From positions 1 to 46,063 of the forward strand of contig JAEZNO010000023.1 of assembly GCA_023441805.1 (NCBI GenBank): 46,063 bases of DNA, written 5' to 3'. Position numbers and translations under genes: made by a program. The notes beneath the pieces were generated by a model. It ran no database searches and had not been told where the DNA came from. It saw only the letters and a list, made by a program, of their open reading frames with translations. Position 1 is the stretch's first letter, and each line of letters opens with the position of its first letter. Of the stretch, positions 9,792 through 19,300 are shown in pieces. Origin of the DNA: Bacteroidota bacterium. Its GTDB lineage: Bacteria; Bacteroidota; Bacteroidia; Bacteroidales; Lentimicrobiaceae.

Positions 9792-11051
9792 TTATAAGCG
9801 TTCGTCAACAATCTGCTTATCAAGAATTCCTTTGATATCGTAGATTACGGTATTACCATCACTTAGAGCTTGCAAGTCAAGATCCTTAAACTCGTTATGG
9901 GCAACAGCCAATACAATGGCATTGTAATCTTTACCGGGCTTATCCGATAATCTTACTCCATACTCATGCTCAACCTCTGCTGCATCAGCCCATGGATCGT
10001 AAACATCCACATTACAGGAGTATTCTCTGAACTCTTTAATTACATCAATAACCCTTGAGTTGCGGATATCAGGGCAATTCTCCTTAAATGTAATTCCTAA
10101 CACTAAGACTTTACTACCTGCAATTGTGTGTCCTCGACCAATCATCTTTTTGATGACACGATTGGCAACATAAAAGCCCATATTGTCATTCAATCTTCTA
10201 CCGGCAAGGATAATTTCAGGATTATAACCAAGCTCCTGAGCTTTATGAGTCAGATAGTAAGGGTCAACGCCTATACAATGTCCGCCAACCAGTCCGGGAG
10301 AGAATTTGAGGAAATTCCATTTAGTGCCGGCTGCCTGCAACACTTCCTGAGTGTCAATTCCTATCTTATTGAAGATGAGCGAAAGTTCGTTAACAAAGGC
10401 AATGTTGATATCACGCTGTGAGTTTTCTATAACCTTAGCTGCCTCAGCGACTTTGATACTTGAAGCTTTAAAAGTTCCTGCCTTGATGATACTCTTATAA
10501 AGCTGATCTACTTTTTCGGCAACTTCAGGAGTTGAACCTGATGTAACCTTCATGATTTTGGTAACAGTATGAACCTTATCGCCCGGATTAATTCGTTCGG
10601 GTGAATATCCGCAGAAGAAGTCAGAGTTGAATTTCAACCCACTGTTTCGTTCAAGTACGGGAACACAATCTTCTTCAGTTGCTCCGGGATATACGGTTGA
10701 TTCGTAGATTACTATATCACCTTTTTTCAGCACCTTACCTACAGTCTCCGATGCTTTTATGAGAGGAGTAAGGTCAGGTCTTTTGTGATGATCAATAGGG
10801 GTAGGAACGGTTATGATAAAGTAATTACATTTCTTCGTGTCCTCGATATTGGTAGTATATTCAAGATTGATAGCGGCACGGAGATCTTCATCGGAAGTTT
10901 CAAGAGTGCGGTCATGGCCTTTCCTTAATTCATCAATCCTTTTCTGGTTAATATCAAAGCCCATAACAGGATATAATTTTCCAAATTCAACCGCCAGAGG
11001 CAGTCCCACATATCCCAATCCAATTATGCAGATATTCATTGGTTCATTCAT
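9792..11051 (-). CDS. nucleotide-sugar 6-dehydrogenase (TviB/WbpA/WbpO type)
   Basis: NAD-dependent enzyme that oxidises C6 of a UDP-N-acetylhexosamine to the uronate in two steps. The N-terminal Rossmann motif is GLGYVGLPLAVEFG; the catalytic cysteine is Cys259 in VGGHCIGVDPYYL; the C-terminal domain has the GITFKENCPDIRNS motif. The VDPYYL wording and the PTPIDHHKRPDL loop favour the UDP-GlcNAc/UDP-GalNAc branch (WbpA, WbpO, TviB) over UDP-glucose dehydrogenase; the exact substrate is not decided by sequence. A second ATG five codons in is also possible as start. It is last in a minus-strand run after an aminotransferase and a Gfo/Idh oxidoreductase (54 bp gap), which suggests synthesis of an acetamido-uronic acid for O-antigen or capsule. 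Confidence 0.9.
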   Translation of the reverse strand: MNEPMNICIIGLGYVGLPLAVEFGKLYPVMGFDINQKRIDELRKGHDRTLETSDEDLRAAINLEYTTNIEDTKKCNYFIITVPTPIDHHKRPDLTPLIKASETVGKVLKKGDIVIYESTVYPGATEEDCVPVLERNSGLKFNSDFFCGYSPERINPGDKVHTVTKIMKVTSGSTPEVAEKVDQLYKSIIKAGTFKASSIKVAEAAKVIENSQRDINIAFVNELSLIFNKIGIDTQEVLQAAGTKWNFLKFSPGLVGGHCIGVDPYYLTHKAQELGYNPEIILAGRRLNDNMGFYVANRVIKKMIGRGHTIAGSKVLVLGITFKENCPDIRNSRVIDVIKEFREYSCNVDVYDPWADAAEVEHEYGVRLSDKPGKDYNAIVLAVAHNEFKDLDLQALSDGNTVIYDIKGILDKQIVDERL

Positions 11052-11105
11052 TGTAACTGTAATTTTAGAGCTTAATAATATTTATGATTTTGTAATTCGG
11101 ATCTA

Positions 11106-12071
11106 TTATATTGTTTTAAGGAATGGGTGATACTCACCTTTTAGGCCTATTGCTTCGCTATTCCTGATACTATGTGCCAACTCAATACTGGGCAGGGCAT
11201 CGAGTATAGAAAAGCCTTCGCCTGAGAGCACTTTTTTGTACGATTCGGTATGGAGATCAGTAAAGCCTTCACTAAACTCAACCTCTTTACCTTCAATTGT
11301 TAATGACCTGTAGGTCCGTTTACCGGCAGCGATAGCTGAAGGAGGGAGTGTTTTTTCATTGATACTCAAAAACCATCGTACCCTTGCATGTTCCAAATCG
11401 AGGAAGCCTGAGGCCATATCAGCTTTTGATAAATGAACAGTACTTGACTTAACTGCTCCAAATATCCAGATCAGCATATCGAAAAAGTGGATGCCGATAT
11501 TGGTTGCCACACCTCCCGATTTCTGAATATCTCCTTTCCAACTGATGAAGTACCATTTACCACGACTGGTAATATAGGTGAGGTCAATATCGAATTTCTT
11601 GTTCTTTGGTGCTTCCTCAACTTGTTTTTTAAGAGCAATAATGGCAGGATGTAATCGTAGCTGCAGGATAGTATTGATGCTCTTTCCTGTTTCTTTTTCA
11701 ATTTCAATCAGTGCATCAACATTCCATGGGTTTAAAACCAAAGGTTTTTCGCAAATTGCATTTGCATTATTTCGCAGGGCCAGTCTAATATGTGAATCAT
11801 GGAGGTAATTAGGTGAGCAGATACTGACAAAGTCAATTTTCTGATCACCTTTTCTCCTCAGCTTATCAAGATGTCGGTCGAAACGTTCGGGTTCAGTGAA
11901 GAAATCAGCTTCGGGAAAGTAGCTGTCGATTATGCCTACACTGTCAAATTTGTCTAATGCAGTTACAAGTTTGTTACCTGTATCCTTTATTGCCCTCATG
12001 TGCCGAGGGGCGATATAACCTGCAGCTCCAATGAGAGCAAAGTTTAGTGGTTTCTTCAGAGATTCTTCCAT
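11106..12071 (-). CDS. Gfo/Idh/MocA oxidoreductase, WbpB/WlbA-like UDP-acetamido-uronate 3-dehydrogenase
   Basis: NAD(P)-dependent sugar-nucleotide oxidoreductase of 321 residues. The N-terminal Rossmann segment is FALIGAAGYIAPRHM, the catalytic lysine sits in CEKPL, and the substrate loop SGGVATNIGIHFFDMLIW matches the WlbA/WbpB branch, which oxidises C3 of UDP-GlcNAcA before transamination. The pairing with the dehydrogenase directly downstream supports that reading. The acetyltransferase, sugar aminotransferase and epimerase that normally complete the route to a di-N-acetylated uronate are not in this window. Start at 12071 lies 30 bp after the aminotransferase stop, consistent with one transcript. 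Confidence 0.85.
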   Translation of the reverse strand: MEESLKKPLNFALIGAAGYIAPRHMRAIKDTGNKLVTALDKFDSVGIIDSYFPEADFFTEPERFDRHLDKLRRKGDQKIDFVSICSPNYLHDSHIRLALRNNANAICEKPLVLNPWNVDALIEIEKETGKSINTILQLRLHPAIIALKKQVEEAPKNKKFDIDLTYITSRGKWYFISWKGDIQKSGGVATNIGIHFFDMLIWIFGAVKSSTVHLSKADMASGFLDLEHARVRWFLSINEKTLPPSAIAAGKRTYRSLTIEGKEVEFSEGFTDLHTESYKKVLSGEGFSILDALPSIELAHSIRNSEAIGLKGEYHPFLKTI

Positions 12072-12101
12072 CTGACTATAATGATTCAGTCTGTTAGCTG
12101 T

Positions 12102-13319
12102 TTACGACAGTTTTGCCAATGCTTCTTTAATACGTTTTGCGGCTTCAACCAGGTCTTTTTCTGATGTTGCATACGACAATCTTATGCAATCAGGATTTCC
12201 GAAAGCTTCACCTGAGACAATTGCAACAAATGCTGTATCAAGCAGATAGTTGCAGAGGTCGGTTGCATTATTTATCGCATAATAGCCATCTTTTTTACCA
12301 TAGTATGAAGTAACATCAGGGAAGAAGTAAAACGCTCCTTCAGGATTATTTGTTATAAAGCCGGGTATTTCACACAGCAGTTTGTAGAAGAGCTCTTTTC
12401 TGTGTTTGAAGGTGCTTACCATATTCTGTAACTCTTCTGATTTTGCAGGATCAGTCATCATGGCTGCAACTGCTGCTTTTTGCGATATGCTTGAAGCGCC
12501 TGAAGTTATCTGGCCCTGAATCTTATCGCAGGCTTTAGCAATTGGCAATGGTGCAGCACAATAGCCTAATCTCCATCCTGTCATTGCAAATCCTTTGGAT
12601 ACTCCATTAATGATGATTACTCTGTCCTTAATTTCAGGGAATTGAGCTATTGATTCATGTTTACCTACAAAGTTGATAAGCTCATAGATTTCGTCAGAGA
12701 TGATGTAAATATCAGGATGTTGAGCAAAGACTTCAGCCAACTGAGCTAATTCTTCTCTTGAATAAACTGAGCCGGTAGGATTACATGGGCTGCTAAACAT
12801 GAACAGTCTGCTTTTAGGAGTGATGGCTTCCTTTAACTGGCGGGCTGTAATCTTGTATTCGTTTTCTACTTTGGCAGGAATTGGCACTGCAACGCCTTCA
12901 GCCAGTTTAATTAGTTCTTTGTACGAAACCCAGTACGGGGTAGGTAAAATAACCTCATCGCCCGGATTAATAATGCTCAATATTGAATTTGCAAGAGCCT
13001 GTTTCGCACCTGTTGATACAACTATTTGCTCGGGACTGTAATCAAGAGCGTTGTCACGTTTAAGCTTTAAGCTAATTGCATTGCGGAGATCAGCATAACC
13101 GTTTACAGGCGGATATCCGGTGAAGTTTTGATCAAGAGCTTTCTTTGCAGCATCTTTGATATATTCAGGTGTGTTAAAGTCAGGCTGTCCAATGCTGAGG
13201 TTTATAACGTCTATTCCTTTTTCTTTTAGTTCACGACAACGTCTTGTCATGGCGAGAGTTTCGGATTCTGATAATCTGTTGATCCTATCCGATAAAATGT
13301 GGTTGTTTAGAGTAAGCAT
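12102..13319 (-). CDS. class I/II pyridoxal-phosphate aminotransferase (aspartate aminotransferase type)
   Basis: Fold-type I transaminase of subgroup Ib, 405 residues. The PLP lysine is Lys242 in GVSKGFAMTGWRLGY; other landmarks are GQPDFNTPEYI, the NPTG motif in FSSPCNPTGSVY, and DEIYE. These are the marks of an aspartate or aspartate/prephenate aminotransferase. It is not a DegT-type sugar aminotransferase, so it is unlikely to be the missing sugar-transaminase step of its neighbours even though all three genes lie in a close minus-strand run (gap 30 bp). A good promoter lies directly upstream at 13347-13378. Substrate assignment is from family resemblance only. Confidence 0.9.
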   Translation of the reverse strand: MLTLNNHILSDRINRLSESETLAMTRRCRELKEKGIDVINLSIGQPDFNTPEYIKDAAKKALDQNFTGYPPVNGYADLRNAISLKLKRDNALDYSPEQIVVSTGAKQALANSILSIINPGDEVILPTPYWVSYKELIKLAEGVAVPIPAKVENEYKITARQLKEAITPKSRLFMFSSPCNPTGSVYSREELAQLAEVFAQHPDIYIISDEIYELINFVGKHESIAQFPEIKDRVIIINGVSKGFAMTGWRLGYCAAPLPIAKACDKIQGQITSGASSISQKAAVAAMMTDPAKSEELQNMVSTFKHRKELFYKLLCEIPGFITNNPEGAFYFFPDVTSYYGKKDGYYAINNATDLCNYLLDTAFVAIVSGEAFGNPDCIRLSYATSEKDLVEAAKRIKEALAKLS

Positions 13320-13346
13320 GACTTTTAATTTGTTTCAATAAAAGGG

Positions 13347-13378
13347 CAAAATTAATGAAATAAAAACTGGTTATCCAA
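13347..13378 (-). promoter_or_regulatory. Bacteroidota-type promoter of the aminotransferase gene
   Basis: On the minus strand TTTG at the -33 position (TTG at 13378-13376) is followed after 21 bp by TAATTTTG (13354-13347), matching TTG-N19/21-TAnnTTTG. The start codon lies about 28 bp further on. Confidence 0.55.
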
Positions 13379-13438
13379 AGTTTAAGCCTTCAAAAAGGGA
13401 AAGATTTACGATATTTGCATCTGATTAGATCTTATTGT

Positions 13439-13960
13439 ATGACAATATTGAAAGAGTTCCTTTTGTTGTTGATACCAGTTATCATTCTTGCCGGAGCAGC
13501 GTGGTTTTGCATTAAGTATTACCTGAAAACCGAAAAAGAAAAAATGCTGCTCCAAATTGGCCTTAAAAACAAAGAGCTTGTTACACCTGTCCGTTTACAG
13601 GCTTATGAGCGTATTGTTTTACTACTTGAACGGATTGAACCCTCAAAAGTTGTCCTGCGAAATGTAACTATTGGCCAAACGGCTGCTCAATTGCAACAAA
13701 CTATTACCAGAAACATTAACGATGAGTTTGATCATAACCTGTCGCAACAGCTCTATATATCTTCGCAGACGTGGGATTTAATAAAACGTGCACACCAATC
13801 GATACTTGCATTTGTCAATGAGGCAGCCACTAAGGTAGAGGCGGATGCTCCGGCAAGTGACCTGGCTAAATTACTTCTTCAGGATGAAGATGCTGAAGGA
13901 TTGGCCGTGATAAACAAGGCACTTGAGCAACTAAAGAGCGAAGCAAGACTGATTTTCTGA
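13439..13960 (+). CDS. conserved Bacteroidota membrane-anchored protein of unknown function
   Basis: Predicted 173-residue protein starting at the ATG at 13439 (MTILKEFLLLL); a TTG eight codons upstream is a less likely start. One N-terminal transmembrane helix covers about residues 5-27, followed by a cytoplasmic, mostly helical domain with the segment PVRLQAYERIVLLLERI and a motif around QTAAQLQQTITRNINDEFDHN. I recognise the pattern as a protein recurring in Bacteroidota genomes (possibly the family listed as DUF7935), but no function is known to me. It is 26 bp from the following EamA transporter gene, so co-transcription is possible. Confidence 0.8.
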   Translation: MTILKEFLLLLIPVIILAGAAWFCIKYYLKTEKEKMLLQIGLKNKELVTPVRLQAYERIVLLLERIEPSKVVLRNVTIGQTAAQLQQTITRNINDEFDHNLSQQLYISSQTWDLIKRAHQSILAFVNEAATKVEADAPASDLAKLLLQDEDAEGLAVINKALEQLKSEARLIF

Positions 13961-13986
13961 TACTATACTTATAATCACAACTACAC

Positions 13987-14916
13987 GTGACTAAACTATT
14001 CAAATCATCTCTTTTTATAGGATCGGTAGCAATTTGTTTCTCTGCAATGATGTGGGGTTTAGATGGAATTGTGCTAACCCCTCAGCTGTATAATCTTAAT
14101 ATCGGGTTTGTTGTATTTATTGTCCATTTTGTGCCATTCATTATTATGAATGTGTTTCTCTATAAGCAATACCGACACCTGAAAGAGCTTTCAGTCAAAG
14201 AGATATTCTTACTGTTTTTAGTGGCATTAACCGGTGGTGCCTTAGGAACAATGGCAATTGTTAAAGCACTGTTTCTGGTTAACTTCCAAGACCTGTCGGT
14301 AGTTGTACTATTACAGAAGCTACAGCCAATTTTTGCCATTACGCTGGCTTACTTCTTCCTGCATGAAAAGATGCGTGAGAGGTTTTTCCTATGGTCAGGT
14401 ATTGCTATTGTAGCAAGCTACTTTCTAACATTCGGACTTGAAAGACCGAATTTTACTACAGGGTCGAATACAGCACTGGCAGCCGGTTATTCAATCATTG
14501 CTGCCTTTGCATTCGGATCAGCAACTGTTTTGGGGAAAAGTGTCCTTAAGAAACTATCATACTACGCAGCAACTTTCTACAGGTATGGTTTCACTTCTAT
14601 CATAATGGCCATCTTCCTGATTATATCAGGCCACCTGTTGGATTTTAGCCAGGTTACAACTCAAAACTGGATTATTATCTTTATCATCTCCATTACCGTA
14701 GGATCAGGTGCCATATTCCTGTATTACTATGGTTTGCGAAAAGTCCCGGCAATGTTAGCTACTATCTGTGAGTTGTGTTTCCCGCTATCGGCAATAGTAT
14801 TTGACTATCTTTTCAACGACAGGTTATTGAGTACTGTGCAATGGATAAGTGCAGCGGTTATGATTTATTCCATCATCCGACTCACCCTTTCACCTCAAAT
14901 TACAAAACAGAAGTAG
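13987..14916 (+). CDS. EamA/DMT-family transporter
   Basis: Polytopic membrane protein of 309 residues with about ten hydrophobic helices arranged as two EamA repeats (first ending near YFFLHEKMRERFF, second with VGSGAIFLYYYGLRKVP). Family members export or import small metabolites such as amino acids; the substrate cannot be read from sequence. The start is a GTG at 13987 (VTKLFKSSLFIG), 26 bp after the previous gene. It is convergent with the dihydroorotate-dehydrogenase-like gene. Confidence 0.88.
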   Translation: MTKLFKSSLFIGSVAICFSAMMWGLDGIVLTPQLYNLNIGFVVFIVHFVPFIIMNVFLYKQYRHLKELSVKEIFLLFLVALTGGALGTMAIVKALFLVNFQDLSVVVLLQKLQPIFAITLAYFFLHEKMRERFFLWSGIAIVASYFLTFGLERPNFTTGSNTALAAGYSIIAAFAFGSATVLGKSVLKKLSYYAATFYRYGFTSIIMAIFLIISGHLLDFSQVTTQNWIIIFIISITVGSGAIFLYYYGLRKVPAMLATICELCFPLSAIVFDYLFNDRLLSTVQWISAAVMIYSIIRLTLSPQITKQK

Positions 14917-15081
14917 AGTATCATATTGCCCTTATTGATATTTCTGAATAATGGAATATTATTGATAATACTGATATATTCCGAATTATTGTCATTCAGG
15001 TATTCGTTGGAATAAGAAAGTGTAAGCTCTTTAAAGAGTTGATTATTTGATTGACGAAGAAAGGATAGTAGACAGGAATAA

Positions 15082-16113
15082 TCAGACAAACCCGTTTGGC
15101 TTAAACAACTTCTCAGAATGAAGTAGTAAGTCAATATACTGAGCTCTTTTATAGACAAACGGATCGCGTGTGTTCTCACGTGAAAGCTTACCCCTGATTT
15201 CATCATAGGAGGTAAAATTGTGCGTTTCCATAAATTTCCTGATATCAGTAAGCATTTCGGTGATAACGGAAGGACTGTTGAGATAAACGGCACTAACTAT
15301 CTGAACAGCATCAGCCCCGGCAAGGATCAGTTTAATAACATCCAGACCTTTGTGAATGCCGTTGGAGCCAATCAGGGAAGCATTAATGTTTTTATGCAAT
15401 ATGCCGATGTATCGAAGTGCCAGTCTGTAATCACCCTGTTCGCTTAAATTGAACGGAGCAATGTGTTTGAGTGAATTTGTACTGATATCAGGTTCAAACA
15501 TACGGTTAAACAGGACAAACGCTTTAGCACCTGCCTCACGCATCTTTTTAACAACATGCAAAGTGTTGGTATAAAAAGGACTTAACTTAACACTCACAGG
15601 GATAGAAACAGCCTCGCAGACTTGTTTTACGATTGTAATTTGTTCTTGCTCGATGGATGCTGCAGTGGCATCAAAATCACGTGGAATGCCGAAAAAATTA
15701 AGCTCTAATCCATCCACTCCGGTTTGCTCAATCTGTTTTGCCCAATCAACCCAAGTCTCAGTAAATACACAGTTTAAGCTTCCAATCAGTGGTATATGCA
15801 ATGCCTGTTTGGCTTGACGCAGTTTATGCAAGTGTTCAGCCGGACCGGCATATTCAAGGTCGGGGTATAAGTTTATAGATTCAGCATTTCGCTCATTATA
15901 AAGCTCTATCTCAGTATGGAACTGCAAATTTTCTAATTGAATCTGTTCTTCAAATAAAGATTTATAGACAATTGCGGCAGCACCGGCCTCTTCAAGAGAT
16001 TTGAGAGTTTCAATTTTATCGACTAGATTACTGGAACCAACGATGATTGGATTTGCCAGTTTGATACCCATGTAATTGATTGAATTTTGTGACATAGACG
16101 TAGAGCTTTTCAT
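15082..16113 (-). CDS. dihydroorotate dehydrogenase-like flavoprotein
   Basis: 343-residue TIM-barrel flavoprotein of the DHOD/dihydropyrimidine-dehydrogenase superfamily. The phosphate-binding C-terminal part is visible (SLIGSNGIHKGLDVIKLILAG then ADAVQIVSAVY), as is VSVKLSPF. The usual substrate-loop motif N-x-S-C-P-N of true DHODs is absent; the matching segment reads LNFFGIPRDF. So it is probably not the pyrimidine-pathway enzyme, and its substrate is unknown. The gene is divergent from nifJ with 215 bp between; DHOD-like genes of this type recur next to PFOR in Bacteroidota as far as I recall, hinting at a redox role linked to ferredoxin. An alternative start is the Met six codons in. 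A 132-codon frame overlapping its 3' end on the same strand is a shadow. Confidence 0.85.
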   Translation of the reverse strand: MKSSTSMSQNSINYMGIKLANPIIVGSSNLVDKIETLKSLEEAGAAAIVYKSLFEEQIQLENLQFHTEIELYNERNAESINLYPDLEYAGPAEHLHKLRQAKQALHIPLIGSLNCVFTETWVDWAKQIEQTGVDGLELNFFGIPRDFDATAASIEQEQITIVKQVCEAVSIPVSVKLSPFYTNTLHVVKKMREAGAKAFVLFNRMFEPDISTNSLKHIAPFNLSEQGDYRLALRYIGILHKNINASLIGSNGIHKGLDVIKLILAGADAVQIVSAVYLNSPSVITEMLTDIRKFMETHNFTSYDEIRGKLSRENTRDPFVYKRAQYIDLLLHSEKLFKPNGFV

Positions 16114-16328
16114 GTTTTGATTTATAACAACACTACCTATGTTTTGTTGAGGGAATTCGATTAAATACGAAACAATATCGGGGTAATTTAAAATCGGTAT
16201 AAATTAGGTTCAGGAAGGTACTTTGAGATTGAAATTGATTACCAATAACTTAAAAAGTAGTAATATTGCAGTGCTTTTCAAAAGGACTCGAAAAGTATTG
16301 TAAATGAGAGTTTTAAATCAATAATGAT

Positions 16329-19300
16329 ATGACAAAAAAGAAAAATTTTGTTACATGTGACGGAAATTATGCAGCGGCACATATCGCCTACATGTTTAGT
16401 GAAGTTGCTGCCATATATCCAATCACTCCTTCCTCAACCATGGCTGAATATGTTGACGAATGGGCATCTCACGGCCGCAAAAATATATTCGGGGAAACGG
16501 TTAAAGTGACAGAAATGCAATCTGAAGCCGGTGCTGCAGGTGCAGTGCATGGTTCATTACAAGCAGGAGCTTTAACTACCACATATACAGCCTCACAGGG
16601 ATTACTCCTTATGATCCCTAATATGTATAAAATGGCAGGAGAATTATTACCAGCTGTATTCCATGTTTCAGCTCGTAGTTTGGCTGCTCAGGCTCTTTCA
16701 ATCTTTGGTGACCACTCTGACGTCTATGCAACCCGTCAGACAGGATTCGCAATGCTTGCAACCGGAAGTGTTCAGGAAATCTTCGATCTCGCAGCTGTAG
16801 CTCATCTTACTGCAATTCGTTCTCGTGTTCCTTTCCTTCACTTCTTCGACGGATTCCGTACTTCTCATGAAATTCAAAAGGCCGAAATGCCTGATACCGC
16901 TGATCTGGCTGCTCTAATCGACTGGAAGGCACTCAAAGGTTTCCGCGACAGGGCTCTCAATCCGGAACATCCTGTTACACGTGGTACTGCTCAGAATCCT
17001 GATATTTACTTCCAATCACGTGAAGCTGCTAATCCTTTCTATAATGCTCTTCCTGATATGGTTGAAGATTACATGCAGCAAATCACAAAACTCACTGGCC
17101 GTGAATATCATCCATTTACATACTATGGCGCACCTGATGCTGAGAATGTAATAGTTGCAATGGGCTCAATTACTGAAACTATCAAGGAAGTAATTGATTA
17201 CATGAATGCTAATGGTGAGAAACTGGGCCTCGTTTCAGTTCACCTCTACAGACCTTTCTCTACAAAGTACTTCTTCAAAGTAATGCCTTCAACTGTTAAG
17301 CGCATAACTGTTCTCGACAGAACTAAAGAACCAGGTGCTAACGGTGATCCTTTATATCTTGATGTTAAAGAAGCTTTCTACGACAGAGAACAAAGGCCTT
17401 TGATTGTTGGTGGTCGTTATGGATTAAGCTCAAAAGATACTACACCTGCAATGATCATCTCAGTTGTAAACAACATGAAGATGAATGAGCCGAAGAATCG
17501 CTTCACGATAGGTATTGTTGATGATGTTACTTTTACATCATTGCCATTGTTACCTGAAGTTGACCTTTCACCAAAAGGTACATTCCAGGGTAAGTTCTAT
17601 GGTATCGGTGCTGATGGTACTGTAGGTGCCAATAAGAATTCTATTAAGATTATCGGCGAAACAACCGACAAGTATTGCCAGGCATATTTCGCTTACGATT
17701 CAAAGAAATCAGGAGGGGTTACCACATCCCACCTGCGTTTTGGTGATAAGCCCATCCGCTCACCTTATCTTGTAAATACACCTGATTTTGTCGCCTGCCA
17801 TGTGCCTGCATACCTTGAAAAATATGATATGCTTAAAGGACTGAAAAAAAGAGGTACATTCCTTCTTAACAGTCTGTGGAGCGAAGAGGAAACATTAAAC
17901 CGTATTCCTGATCACATGAAGCGTTACATAGCTGATAATGAGATTAACTTTTATATCATTAATGCTACAGTAATTGCTGAGGAAATTGGACTAGGTGGAA
18001 GAACTAATACTATCATGCAGTCTGCTTTCTTCAAGATATCAGGCGTTATTCCTTACGATACTGCTGTTGAATACATGAAGAAGGCTGTTCTGAAAGACTT
18101 CGGCAAGAAAGGCGAGGAAGTTGTCAGAATGAATAATGCAGCTATCGACAGAGGCGGTGAGGTTATTAAAGTAAATGTTCCTGAATCATGGAAAAGCATT
18201 GTTCCTGCAATGGCAAACGGACACGATGATGATCTTCCTGAGTTTATCAAGAACGTTGTAATGCCAATCAATTCAATGAAGGGTGACGATTTACCTGTAA
18301 GTGCTTTTGTTGGACGTGAAGATGGTACATTCCCCGCAGGTACTACTGCTTATGAAAAGCGTGGTATTGCTGTAAATGTTCCTGAATGGATTCCTGAAAA
18401 CTGTATCCAGTGTAACCAGTGTTCATTTGTTTGTCCTCATGCTTGTATCAGGCCATTCCTTATCAGTAAGGAAGAAATGGAGCAGATACCTGCAGGTACT
18501 CCTACACTAAAGGCTATACCAAAGACATTTGACGGTCTGCAGTTCAGAATTCAGTTAAGCCCACTCGACTGTACAGGTTGCGGTAACTGTGCTGATGTTT
18601 GTCCTGCTAAATCAAAGGCTCTTGTAATGCAGCCTCTTGAAGGTCAGATGGGACAACAGGAACTTTGGAATTCTATCACAAAGAATGTTTCTTACAAGGA
18701 TACCATTGCTCCAAAAGAGCAGAATGTTAAGAACAGTCAGTTTGCACAGCCATTATTTGAATTCTCGGGTGCTTGCTCAGGTTGTGGTGAAACTCCTTAT
18801 ATTAAACTTGTTACACAGTTGTTTGGCGAGAGAATGATGGTTGCCAATGCAACAGGATGTTCTTCAATCTATGGCGGTTCAGCACCTTCAACTCCTTATA
18901 CCGTAAATGCACAGGGAATAGGACCGGCATGGGGTAACTCTCTTTTCGAAGACAACGCTGAATATGGTCTTGGAATGGGCACTGCAGTACGTAAACTTCG
19001 TGATAGAATCGTGCTGAAACTTCAGGAACTTCTACAAGGAGAATATAATGAGCAACTGAAAGCCGCTGCACAAGCATGGCTCGATGGTCATAATAATGCT
19101 GCTCAATCAAAAGAAGCTACCGAAGTACTCCTTCCATTACTTGAAAAAGAATCGACTCCTCTAGCTAAGGAGCTAGTTGAACTTAAACAGTACTTTATTA
19201 AGAAATCAATCTGGATGTTTGGTGGTGACGGTTGGGCATATGATATCGGATACGGTGGATTAGACCATGTCATTGCATCAGGCGAAGATGTGAATATATT

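Noticed and set aside
14895..15293. 132-codon minus-strand frame overlapping the DHOD-like gene
   Set aside because: It lies mostly inside the DHOD-like gene in another frame and has no recognisable family or signal.
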